Assembly: GCA_964529795.1 (NCBI GenBank)
Contig: CAZGXM010000070.1
Location: 1-11,581, forward strand
DNA length: 11,581 nucleotides
Direction: 5' to 3'
Source: CAZGXM01 sp964529795
GTDB taxonomy: Bacteria; Bacillota; JADQBR01
Position 1 is the first letter of the stretch, and every line of letters starts with the position of its first letter. This document shows, piece by piece, positions 1 through 5,061 of this stretch. The position numbers were made by a program, and so were the translations under genes. The notes under the pieces are model-generated. The model saw only the letters and a list, made by a program, of their open reading frames with translations, was not told the origin of the DNA and did not search any database.

Positions 1-32
1 TGCGAATGTCCTTCTTTTTTAGCTATTTTTTA

Positions 33-153
33 TCAACGGAAATGGAGAAGAACCTCCTTGGATAAGTCGGGATCAATATATTCGCTTAAACCGTTAGACA
101 AGCACTTATTAAGCCAAAACATGCCCAGGACGCTCCACTGTGTCCCTCCTTAT
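33..153 (-). pseudogene. small coding-like remnant, unknown
   Basis: Read on the minus strand, an open frame runs from after a stop near 153 to a TGA at 33-35. From an ATG near 119 it gives a 29-residue peptide (MFWLNKCLSNGLSEYIDPDL..., ending LLHFR). The composition is protein-like, but I recognise no family and there is no convincing ribosome binding site. It lies on the far side of the group II intron remnant, so it may be the decayed tail of a gene or exon. It could equally be a chance open frame. Confidence 0.2.
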
Positions 154-176
154 TGAACATAAGGGAGTACCCTCCC
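147..176. repeat. overlapping short inverted repeats
   Basis: Two alternative small hairpins share the stretch around 163-167. One pairs CTCC-TTAT (about 147-154) with ATAA-GGGAG (about 159-167). The other pairs GGGAG (163-167) with CTCCC (172-176) around a TACC loop. Neither is followed by a clear T-run. They lie just beyond the proposed 3' end of the intron remnant. Bacterial class C introns insert next to hairpins, so this may be part of the original target, but that is inference. Confidence 0.3.
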
Positions 177-252
177 GGTAGAAAGAGCCACCCACTTGGT
201 GGCTCAAACCCTCATGGGACCCGGCGTGCGGATTTCCAGCGCTGAGCTCTTC
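177..252 (-). mobile_element. group II intron 3' end remnant (domains V-VI)
   Basis: On the minus strand, 249-216 is a 34-nt element that begins GAGC, has a GGAAAT-type tetraloop region in the middle and ends in CCGCACGCCGGGTCCC. This matches the length and look of group II intron domain V, although the 5' strand of the stem is degenerate. It is followed by ATGAGGG and then a perfect hairpin at 205-185 (8-bp arms GAGCCACC/GGTGGCTC, 5-nt loop) in the position of domain VI. The tail TTTCTACC is a typical bacterial class C 3' end. No reverse transcriptase lies upstream on this strand, because bioB occupies that position on the other strand, so only the 3' tip survives. The call rests on remembered consensus features; a covariance search is needed. 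Confidence 0.5.
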
Positions 253-327
253 ACTATTTCCTACCGATTTCGCGATCAAATTTTTCAATCTGTGCAGGAT
301 TTTTAGAAAATATATCTAATAAATAAT

Positions 328-357
328 CGTTAACCATTAGTTGCCATTTGGTTAACG
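328..357. promoter_or_regulatory. BirA operator (biotin repressor box) of bioB
   Basis: The site is a perfect inverted repeat with arms CGTTAACC (328-335) and GGTTAACG (350-357) separated by 14 bases. It matches the Firmicutes BirA box pattern, in which TTGTTAACC-like half-sites are separated by about 14-15 bases. It lies directly upstream of the bioB ribosome binding site. A weak -10-like TCTAAT at 315-320 would put the transcription start at or just before the operator. Biotinyl-AMP-bound BirA would therefore block initiation when biotin is plentiful. No birA gene is in the window, so the regulator is inferred. Confidence 0.88.
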
Positions 358-372
358 AAAGGAGATGCTACT

Positions 373-1359
373 TTGAAACCCTTAACCCTAATTTCTTCCT
401 GCAGGGAAAAAGTTCTTAATGAACGGCCAATTACCGCAGACGAAGCAGTTGAACTGATCAAGCTAGAGAATGATTGGGTGCCTGACCTTTTGGCCGCGGC
501 CTCCCACATCCGGCGTAAATACAAGGGGAACAGTATCAAGCTTTGTGCCATAATCAACGCCAAGGCAGGATGTTGTGCCGAAAACTGCGCCTTCTGCGCT
601 CAATCCGGGCACCACCAGACAAACGTACAATCCCATGCACTTCTGGAGCCAAAAAAGCTCCTTGCTGGCGCTGACGAAGCAGCCGTAATGGGCGCACATC
701 TTTTCGGCATTGTAACCAGCGGGACCAGGATCAACAGCCCCAGGGAATGGAAGACAATCCTCTCTGCAATAACTGAGATAAAGTGCAAAAATAAAATTGC
801 CCCCTGCACCTCCCTGGGAATCTTAACTCCTGACCAGGCCAGGGAACTTAAGGAGGCAGGACTGCAAAGCTACCACCATAATCTGGAGACGGCAAGGAGT
901 TTTTTCCCGCAAATCTGCACTACCCACGACTACGAGGAGGATGTACAGACTGTTAGAAACGTTAAAGCGGCGGGACTTTCGACCTGCAGCGGCGGTATCT
1001 TCGGCCTGGGGGAATCCCTGGAACAGCGGATTGAGCTGGCAATGACATTGAGGGATCTGGAAGTTGATTCCGTACCCATGAATTTCTTAAATCCTATCAA
1101 AGGTACCCCTCTGGAAAACAAGGGTACAGTCCCTCCCTTGGAGGCCTTGAAAACAGTTGCCGTTTTCCGTTTTTTGCTTCCCCGCCAGGACCTGAAACTC
1201 TGCGGCGGCAAGGAAGTGACTTTCAGACAGCTTTTACCCATGGGGTTAATGGCCGCCAATTCCCTTATGATCGGTAATTATCTCACCACTGCCGGTCGCA
1301 GTCCGGAACTCGATAAAGAAATGATAGAGGATCTGGGCCTGGATCCCAAGTTTGCCTAA
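373..1359 (+). CDS. bioB: biotin synthase, probable Type II (auxiliary-cluster variant)
   Basis: This radical SAM enzyme inserts sulfur into dethiobiotin in the last step of biotin synthesis. It has 328 residues. The SAM-binding [4Fe-4S] motif CxxxCxxC is C68, C72, C75 (CAENCAFCAQS). Family blocks YHHNLET (167-173), CSGGIFGLGE (205-214) and the C-terminal GNYLTTAG are present. The start is TTG at 373, eight bases after AAAGGAG at 358-364. Aligned by eye with E. coli BioB, two of the four auxiliary [2Fe-2S] ligands are conserved (C145 for Cys128, C205 for Cys188). Cys97 is replaced by G112 and Arg260 by K275, with a new C277 two residues later. That fits the Type II BioB of obligate anaerobes, which uses a [4Fe-5S] auxiliary cluster. 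No other bio genes are adjacent, so the rest of the pathway is elsewhere or dethiobiotin is imported. Confidence 0.97.
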   Translation: MKPLTLISSCREKVLNERPITADEAVELIKLENDWVPDLLAAASHIRRKYKGNSIKLCAIINAKAGCCAENCAFCAQSGHHQTNVQSHALLEPKKLLAGADEAAVMGAHLFGIVTSGTRINSPREWKTILSAITEIKCKNKIAPCTSLGILTPDQARELKEAGLQSYHHNLETARSFFPQICTTHDYEEDVQTVRNVKAAGLSTCSGGIFGLGESLEQRIELAMTLRDLEVDSVPMNFLNPIKGTPLENKGTVPPLEALKTVAVFRFLLPRQDLKLCGGKEVTFRQLLPMGLMAANSLMIGNYLTTAGRSPELDKEMIEDLGLDPKFA

Positions 1360-1369
1360 ACATGATACC

Positions 1370-1394
1370 CGTTAACCAGTCTCTTTGGTTAACG
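1370..1394 (+). terminator. possible bioB terminator built from BirA-box arms
   Basis: Arms CGTTAACC (1370-1377) and GGTTAACG (1387-1394) are identical to those of the upstream BirA box, but only 9 bases separate them. With one more A-T pair they form a 9-bp stem with a 7-base loop, followed by ATTTTG. The hairpin starts 11 bases after the bioB stop. The T-tract is poor, so termination would be weak. It may be a copied or shortened operator rather than a dedicated terminator. Confidence 0.4.
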
Positions 1395-1508
1395 ATTTTG
1401 TCACCTCTTATTGTTACCCTTGATTTAAACTACGGTTTACCATTTTCTTGATTCCCGGAAGCAAGTCTTAACAACATGTTTCTATAAAGATTACTAAATG
1501 ACATATTA
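1395..1508. other. gene-free AT-rich stretch after bioB
   Basis: I see no gene, strong promoter or structured RNA between the bioB hairpin and the decayed coding region that follows. Confidence 0.5.
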
Positions 1509-1686
1509 CTATATTCTTACAGCCCAGTCCTCCTCGCCGGTTTGTTTCTCCGTTACCCGCCGGGTGCAGGGGCCAAGGATTTTAATCAGGCCTGCCGGCC
1601 TCGATAGACAAGGACCTGGCGCATGGGCTGTAACGGTCCCTGGTAGACCGGGTAATCGTGCACCATGTACTTGTTTTGTTGTTTTG
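1509..1686 (-). pseudogene. decayed coding remnant, unknown
   Basis: On the minus strand an ATG near 1665 opens a 26-residue frame (MVHDYPVYQGPLQPMRQVLV...) that stops at a TGA. The +1 frame then continues as GLIKILGPCTRRVTEKQTGEE... to a stop at 1509. Both halves read like real protein, and a single frameshift would join them. No start with a ribosome binding site is obvious and I do not recognise the family. It lies directly downstream, on the same strand, of another broken frame at 1687-1931, so both may come from one eroded element. Confidence 0.25.
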
Positions 1687-1931
1687 CTACCCACCTTCGG
1701 TGGTAACCTTCTCCACACCCAAAAGGCTTAACTGCCACAACTGCTCTGCCAACCGGTAAAAGCGCTGCTGCCCCATGCTGAATTTCTTACAAAAATACTT
1801 GATGCTCCAGTCCATGGTCTGGTTGAAGGCGGGGGCTTTTTCTTCTCCCTGAAGTAAATCCTTACCTGATCGCCTCGCCGCAGCTCTACCCCTGCTATCA
1901 CATCATCACCGCTTTTCTGATCAATCCTTCA
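1687..1931 (-). pseudogene. frameshifted protein remnant, possibly a transposase tail
   Basis: Minus-strand reading gives two good protein segments in adjacent frames. The first is IDQKSGDDVIAGVELRRGDQ continuing VRIYFREKK; the second is APAFNQTMDWSIKYFCKKF... ending LLGVEKVTTEGG at the TAG at 1687-1689. They meet at a homopolymer-rich stretch of A and C runs near 1845-1860, so a one-base indel explains the break. Upstream, the frame closes at a TGA at 1929-1931, so the 5' end is missing. The charged, aromatic-rich C-terminal character recalls IS transposase ends, but I cannot name the family and see no terminal inverted repeats. Confidence 0.4.
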
Positions 1932-2078
1932 AAATTGAACTTTATCCCGTTTGGATCAGGTTGAATGCTAGCGTCTAAACAAGAACATTTAAGGAACAGG
2001 CTGGTGCTACGCCAACCCACACCCATCGGTTTCAAAGGTAAATCCCGATAAAGATGGTATCACCGCGCCACATACTCC
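1932..2078. other. gene-free stretch before the PadR promoter
   Basis: Short blocks such as ATCGGTTTCAAAGG and CGCCAACCCACACCC look like debris, but none forms a readable frame. I see no gene, RNA or convincing regulatory element here. Confidence 0.4.
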
Positions 2079-2107
2079 TTGCAAAACATATATCGAGTTA
2101 ATATAAT
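2079..2107 (+). promoter_or_regulatory. sigma-A-type promoter of the padR-like gene
   Basis: The -35 hexamer TTGCAA (2079-2084) and a perfect -10 TATAAT (2102-2107) are separated by exactly 17 bases. Transcription would start near 2113-2115, about 35 bases before the chosen TTG start. Confidence 0.8.
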
Positions 2108-2136
2108 ACCTGTAGATTATATATATCAAGTTGATA
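2089..2136. promoter_or_regulatory. twin operator-like repeats for the PadR regulator
   Basis: A 14-bp direct repeat occurs at 2089-2102 (TATATCGAGTTAAT) and 2122-2135 (TATATCAAGTTGAT), matching at 12 of 14 positions and starting 33 bases apart, about three helical turns. The second copy contains a perfect 6-1-6 palindrome, TATCAAGTTGATA (2124-2136); the first is a degenerate version of it. The copies overlap the -10 element and the leader just before the ribosome binding site. PadR regulators bind palindromes as dimers and usually repress their own promoter, so these are good candidate operators. The binding itself is inferred. Confidence 0.6.
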
Positions 2137-2149
2137 GGGGTTGATTGTA

Positions 2150-2698
2150 TTGACAGTAGAGTTGCCAATTCTGGGGCTTCTTAAAGACAGGCCCATGCAC
2201 GGATACGAACTGCGCCAAGCCCTGGAGAAAGTAGTCGGGCACTTTTGGAGCGTGAGCTGGGGCTCCCTCTACCCGATGCTGAAAAAGCTGGAAGAAAGGG
2301 ATCACCTTTCCAGTATCACTGAAACTCAGGAAAAGGGGCCGGACCGCATTGTCTACCAGATCACTTCCGCAGGCGAAAAGCGGCTGGTGGAGCTACTTAC
2401 TACCAGTGACCCCTCCCCCGAACTTGCAGGGCGGAATGATTTCCATGTAAAGGTGGCCTTTTTCCACCTTCTTAGCAGGTCACAGCGGCTTCAAATCCTG
2501 GATACGCACAAGTCCAGGCTCCAGGAGAAGTTGGACGCCTTGCTGGCCGAGAAAAAACGGGTTGGCCAACGAACGAACCATTACCGGAAGGCACTACTGG
2601 ACTATGCCGTGGCCCGGCTGCAAACCGACCTGGCCTGGGTAACCTCGTTAATCCAGGCCGACTCGGAATTACTCTTCCCCCTCTCAGCCGCTCCGTGA
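2150..2698 (+). CDS. PadR-family transcriptional regulator with altered C-terminus
   Basis: The protein is a winged-helix repressor. From TTG at 2150 it begins MTVELPILGLLKDRPMHGYE, the classic PadR N-terminus, and continues through WGSLYPMLKKLEE and VYQITSAGEKRL, which make up the wing region. A C-terminal helical domain spans roughly residues 90-170. The start is preferred over TTG 2141 because AGGGG at 2136-2140 is 9 bases from 2150 but abuts 2141. PadR proteins typically repress a neighbouring exporter. The last 11 or so residues after SLIQAD (ELLFPLSAAP...) are not PadR-like: they read an MFS gene out of frame, evidence that a deletion removed the native stop. The DNA-binding domain is intact, so repression probably still works. 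Confidence 0.9.
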   Translation: MTVELPILGLLKDRPMHGYELRQALEKVVGHFWSVSWGSLYPMLKKLEERDHLSSITETQEKGPDRIVYQITSAGEKRLVELLTTSDPSPELAGRNDFHVKVAFFHLLSRSQRLQILDTHKSRLQEKLDALLAEKKRVGQRTNHYRKALLDYAVARLQTDLAWVTSLIQADSELLFPLSAAP

Positions 2699-3120
2699 TC
2701 GGTATGGTGGAACCCCGGAAAATGGGGGCCGTGTCTGGGGTCTTTAACATGTTCCGCAACCTCGGGGGGCCGTTTGGCATTGCGGTGTCTGCCACGCTTT
2801 TCGGGAACCGGGTGGTTGTTCGGGCCAAAGAGGCGTTCCTGATGAAGGCTGCGGAAGCCGGCATCCCGAATAACCTCCTGGAGGCACTGGCCCGCGGCCG
2901 GGGAATCACCGGGGAGATGGCTCCTGACCTTGTCGCAAAGATCAAGGCTCTTGGACCGGAAATTACGGAAATGCAACAATTTGCTCGCGCGCACGGGATG
3001 GTGAGTGCCATGGCAGACGTGGCCTGGGTGCTGGTGGGAGTGTCTGTTCTGACGTTACTGATTGCTTTTCTTCTCCCCAAGTTAGCTCCCGTCGCGCGTC
3101 GTTCAGCTAAGAAAATGTAA
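2665..3120 (+). pseudogene. C-terminal fragment of a DHA2-family MFS exporter
   Basis: The frame reads GITLPPLSRSVIGMVEPRKM, then GAVSGVFNMFRNLGGPFGIA, followed by a loop and a final membrane helix around VLVGVSVLTLLIAFLLPK. This is the end of a 14-helix EmrB/QacA-type drug exporter (roughly helices 12/13 to 14). Full-length members have about 480-530 residues; only about 140-150 remain. MFS-like sequence begins inside the 3' end of the padR-like gene in another frame, so the upstream three quarters have been deleted. A GTG at 2695 overlaps the regulator's TGA (GTGA), so the fragment could still be translated by coupling, but it cannot form a transporter. The native operon was presumably a PadR-repressed multidrug exporter. 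Confidence 0.85.
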
Positions 3121-3149
3121 TGTTTCCAGAAAACTTTGTGCCAGCCGGG

Positions 3150-3175
3150 TGAACCTTTTTAGCTGTCGCTGTCTC
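3150..3175 (+). promoter_or_regulatory. ECF-type autoregulatory promoter
   Basis: TGAACCTTTTT starts at 3150 and TGTCTC lies at 3170-3175. AAC (3152-3154) and GTC (3171-3173) are 16 bases apart, which fits the AAC / CGTC arrangement of ECF sigma promoters. The site lies about 45 bases upstream of the sigma gene, as expected if the sigma factor drives its own operon. Confidence 0.5.
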
Positions 3176-3218
3176 TTTTATAAGAGAGGGGGCTCCCAAG
3201 TCGAAAGGAGAGGTGGAT

Positions 3219-3845
3219 TTGGATGAAATTAGCTTAATAAAACGGTGCCAGCAAGGCGACCTTGACGCCTTTGAGATTTTAGTGGAGCACTATACTGCCA
3301 AGGCAATTCGTACAGCCTATTTGATAACGGGCCGCAGGGATATTGCCGAAGACATTGCTCAGGAAGCATTTGTTCAGTGCTATCGTCAAATTCAAAGTTT
3401 GCGAGACCCAAAAACATTTCCAGCTTGGTTTTACCGCATTCTGTCCAGATTGAGTTGGCGTCATGCATCAAAGGAAAAAGGGGTACTTTCTCTAGAATCC
3501 CTCAGTGACCAGGATCAAAGAACTCTGCTGAGTGACGATAATGTCTCTAGCGCAATGGAAACCAAACAGAAGCAGGAACTATTACATGAGGCGCTCAGTA
3601 GGCTCAGCGTACCTTTGCGAACCACGACTATACTGTATTACTTCAATGAACTTTCGGTTAAGGAAATAGCACGGGTACTTGGCTGTCGGGAGGGTACGGT
3701 TAAATCGCGTCTGCATAATGCCAGAAAACGATTGGCAGTCGAGCTTCAGCGAAACGACTACACCCTTTCCCTCACTGAAAAAGAATGTCGTGATGAAAAA
3801 AACGCGAAGCAACAAATAAAGGAGTGTGAAACCAATGCAGTTTGA
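3219..3845 (+). CDS. ECF RNA polymerase sigma factor
   Basis: An alternative sigma factor of the extracytoplasmic-function group. Region 2 contains AYLITGRRDIAEDIAQEAFV, with the core-binding DIAQEAF motif, then FPAWFYRILSRLSWR for -10 recognition. Region 4 contains LSVPLRTTTILYYFNELSVK and the helix-turn-helix EIARVLGCREGTVKSRLHNA. It has 208 residues from the TTG at 3219, chosen because AAAGGAG (3204-3210) is 8 bases away; an in-frame GTG at 3213 is only 2 bases from it. The gene ends 11 bases inside the anti-sigma gene, a normal co-translated sigma/anti-sigma pair. The 25-residue lysine- and glutamate-rich tail after region 4 is longer than usual. The stimulus and regulon are unknown. Confidence 0.93.
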   Translation: MDEISLIKRCQQGDLDAFEILVEHYTAKAIRTAYLITGRRDIAEDIAQEAFVQCYRQIQSLRDPKTFPAWFYRILSRLSWRHASKEKGVLSLESLSDQDQRTLLSDDNVSSAMETKQKQELLHEALSRLSVPLRTTTILYYFNELSVKEIARVLGCREGTVKSRLHNARKRLAVELQRNDYTLSLTEKECRDEKNAKQQIKECETNAV

Positions 3846-4740
3846 CCAGTGGCTACGAGCAGCTTTGATCAGCAAAGCTGAAGAAATCAAACCCACGTCA
3901 GATATGTGGGAGCGTGTTAAGGTCCAAGTTTCAATAGAGAAAAAGAAAGGTAGATTTATGATGTTGGCTAGAAACTTGATGCATTATTTCTTCCCTTGGC
4001 AACCGACTTGGAAAAAGGCCCTGGCCGGAGCACTTTGCGGTGTACTCCTTGTGGGAGGCCTCACTTTCGGCTTTTCACCGCAAGCCCAAGCTTGGGCCAA
4101 GGAGACGTTTGCCTCGATTGTCTTTAAAGTGGTAAGAACGGCAGACGGTTACTCCGTAGTGAAGCTAGGTCCAGGCGAAAGCATGCTCGAAACTAGCGGA
4201 GGATTCGTTTTTGGGGCAGGCAAGCTAGACCCTGCTGAAACTCCAGGAAAGTACCAGTTAAAGGGAGAGCCAGGTGAAATAGGAGTAAGAGAAGGAACCT
4301 CGACTCCCCAGTACGCCACAGCCGCTGAAGCAGAAGCAAAAGTGGGCTTCCCGGTGCATCTACCCACTTATTTACCAGAAAGATATAAGCTGGAGTTCAT
4401 CGCTGCCGATAAATGGGAGACAACCGGCAAGGGCTTTGTGAACGTTCTTTATCGGGTTCCTGGGGAGGCTTCTGGACTAGACCTACTAGACCTAATGATT
4501 ACTGATGAGTCTGGTTTCCTCCAGGGTGGTGACGCCGTAAAAGAAGTTAAGGTAGGAAATAAAGCTGCGTATTGGTCTGAGTATCCCATAGCCTCTATAA
4601 GCGCCGGCAATACTGAGCCTACGGTAAAAGCTGGGCACATGCTCAAGTGGATAGACAAGGATATAGTTTATACGTTACGGGATAGCAGCGGCGAACTATC
4701 CATGGATGAAATGCTCCGGATTGCCGCATCAATCAAGTGA
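3835..4740 (+). CDS. membrane anti-sigma factor with DUF4367-like domain
   Basis: Likely partner of the preceding sigma factor: a cytoplasmic N-terminus that would hold the sigma and an extracytoplasmic sensor part. It has 301 residues from ATG 3835, 10 bases after AAAGGAG (3818-3824); a GTG at 3826 is too close to that site. Residues 1-58 are cytoplasmic and basic near the end, one membrane helix spans about 61-80 (KALAGALCGVLLVGGLTFGF), and the rest is outside. The C-terminal 130 residues (LPTYLPERYKLEFIAADKW onward, ending in MDEMLRIAASIK) look like DUF4367, common on clostridial anti-sigma proteins. No zinc-finger HxxxCxxC is visible. The 11-bp overlap suggests coupled translation for balanced amounts. 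Confidence 0.82.
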   Translation: MQFDQWLRAALISKAEEIKPTSDMWERVKVQVSIEKKKGRFMMLARNLMHYFFPWQPTWKKALAGALCGVLLVGGLTFGFSPQAQAWAKETFASIVFKVVRTADGYSVVKLGPGESMLETSGGFVFGAGKLDPAETPGKYQLKGEPGEIGVREGTSTPQYATAAEAEAKVGFPVHLPTYLPERYKLEFIAADKWETTGKGFVNVLYRVPGEASGLDLLDLMITDESGFLQGGDAVKEVKVGNKAAYWSEYPIASISAGNTEPTVKAGHMLKWIDKDIVYTLRDSSGELSMDEMLRIAASIK

Positions 4741-4782
4741 AGGTAGTTAAGCTGCAAACCCAATATCTGTAACAGAATCAAT

Positions 4783-4822
4783 GGGGGATATCCGCTAGTC
4801 AGAGCGTCTACCCCCCGTTTTT
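4783..4822 (+). terminator. rho-independent terminator of the sigma/anti-sigma operon
   Basis: A stem with outer arms GGGGG (4783-4787) and CCCCC (4811-4815) and inner pairs GCT/AGC (4794-4796 with 4803-4805) is interrupted by an internal loop and followed by G and TTTTT (4818-4822). It lies 43 bases after the anti-sigma stop and overlaps the end of a decayed minus-strand frame. Confidence 0.65.
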
Positions 4823-4984
4823 CTTATCTGCTATCCCTGATCTGGTCATGGAAGCACCCACAATCAATGCGTCAATTAAGATAATCCCCCCTACGGTCTT
4901 TACAAAACTTACCCCCATAAGGTCAGTAAATATCCCAGCTTTACCAATAGCTACTCCCACGCCCGGTAATTCTCTAAAACCTCT
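4808..4984 (-). pseudogene. C-terminal fragment of an unknown membrane protein
   Basis: On the minus strand a 58-residue open frame ends at the TAG at 4808-4810. It contains ELPGVGVAIGKAGIFTDLMG, then SFVKTVGGIILIDALIVGAS and MTRSGIADKKNGG. This is glycine-rich with one clear membrane helix and a charged tail, typical of the end of an integral membrane protein. There is no start codon with a ribosome binding site, and the frame closes at a TAG at 4985-4987, so the front is missing. I cannot assign a family; the short glycine-rich hydrophobic style could fit many transporters. It lies downstream of the permease gene and may be what remains of its operon neighbour. Confidence 0.45.
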
Positions 4985-5061
4985 CTATTCAAGACGCAGC
5001 AAACTGGTCTAAGGTTCCAAAAATGTTCATTGTACCCCGGTTTTAAATACCATCCTCAAAA
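4985..5061. other. short stretch after the permease gene, no clear feature
   Basis: This lies between the permease stop (5062-5064, minus) and the membrane-protein fragment. I see no terminator with a T-run on the minus strand, so transcription may continue into the remnant. Confidence 0.3.

Noticed and set aside
185..205. The hairpin as a simple intrinsic terminator
   Set aside because: There is no T-run on the plus strand and only TTTCT on the minus; its position after a domain V-like element fits an intron domain VI better.
1370..1394. A second BirA operator downstream of bioB
   Set aside because: The arms match, but the 9-base spacer differs from the usual 14-16 by half a helical turn and no gene follows on the plus strand. 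Reported as a hairpin and possible terminator instead.
1498..1731. Plus-strand 77-residue open frame
   Set aside because: No ribosome binding site and low-complexity composition; the minus strand here carries the more protein-like remnants.
2472..3080. Minus-strand 202-residue open frame opposite padR and the MFS fragment
   Set aside because: An antisense shadow of two recognisable plus-strand genes; its arginine- and proline-rich composition is typical of such shadows.
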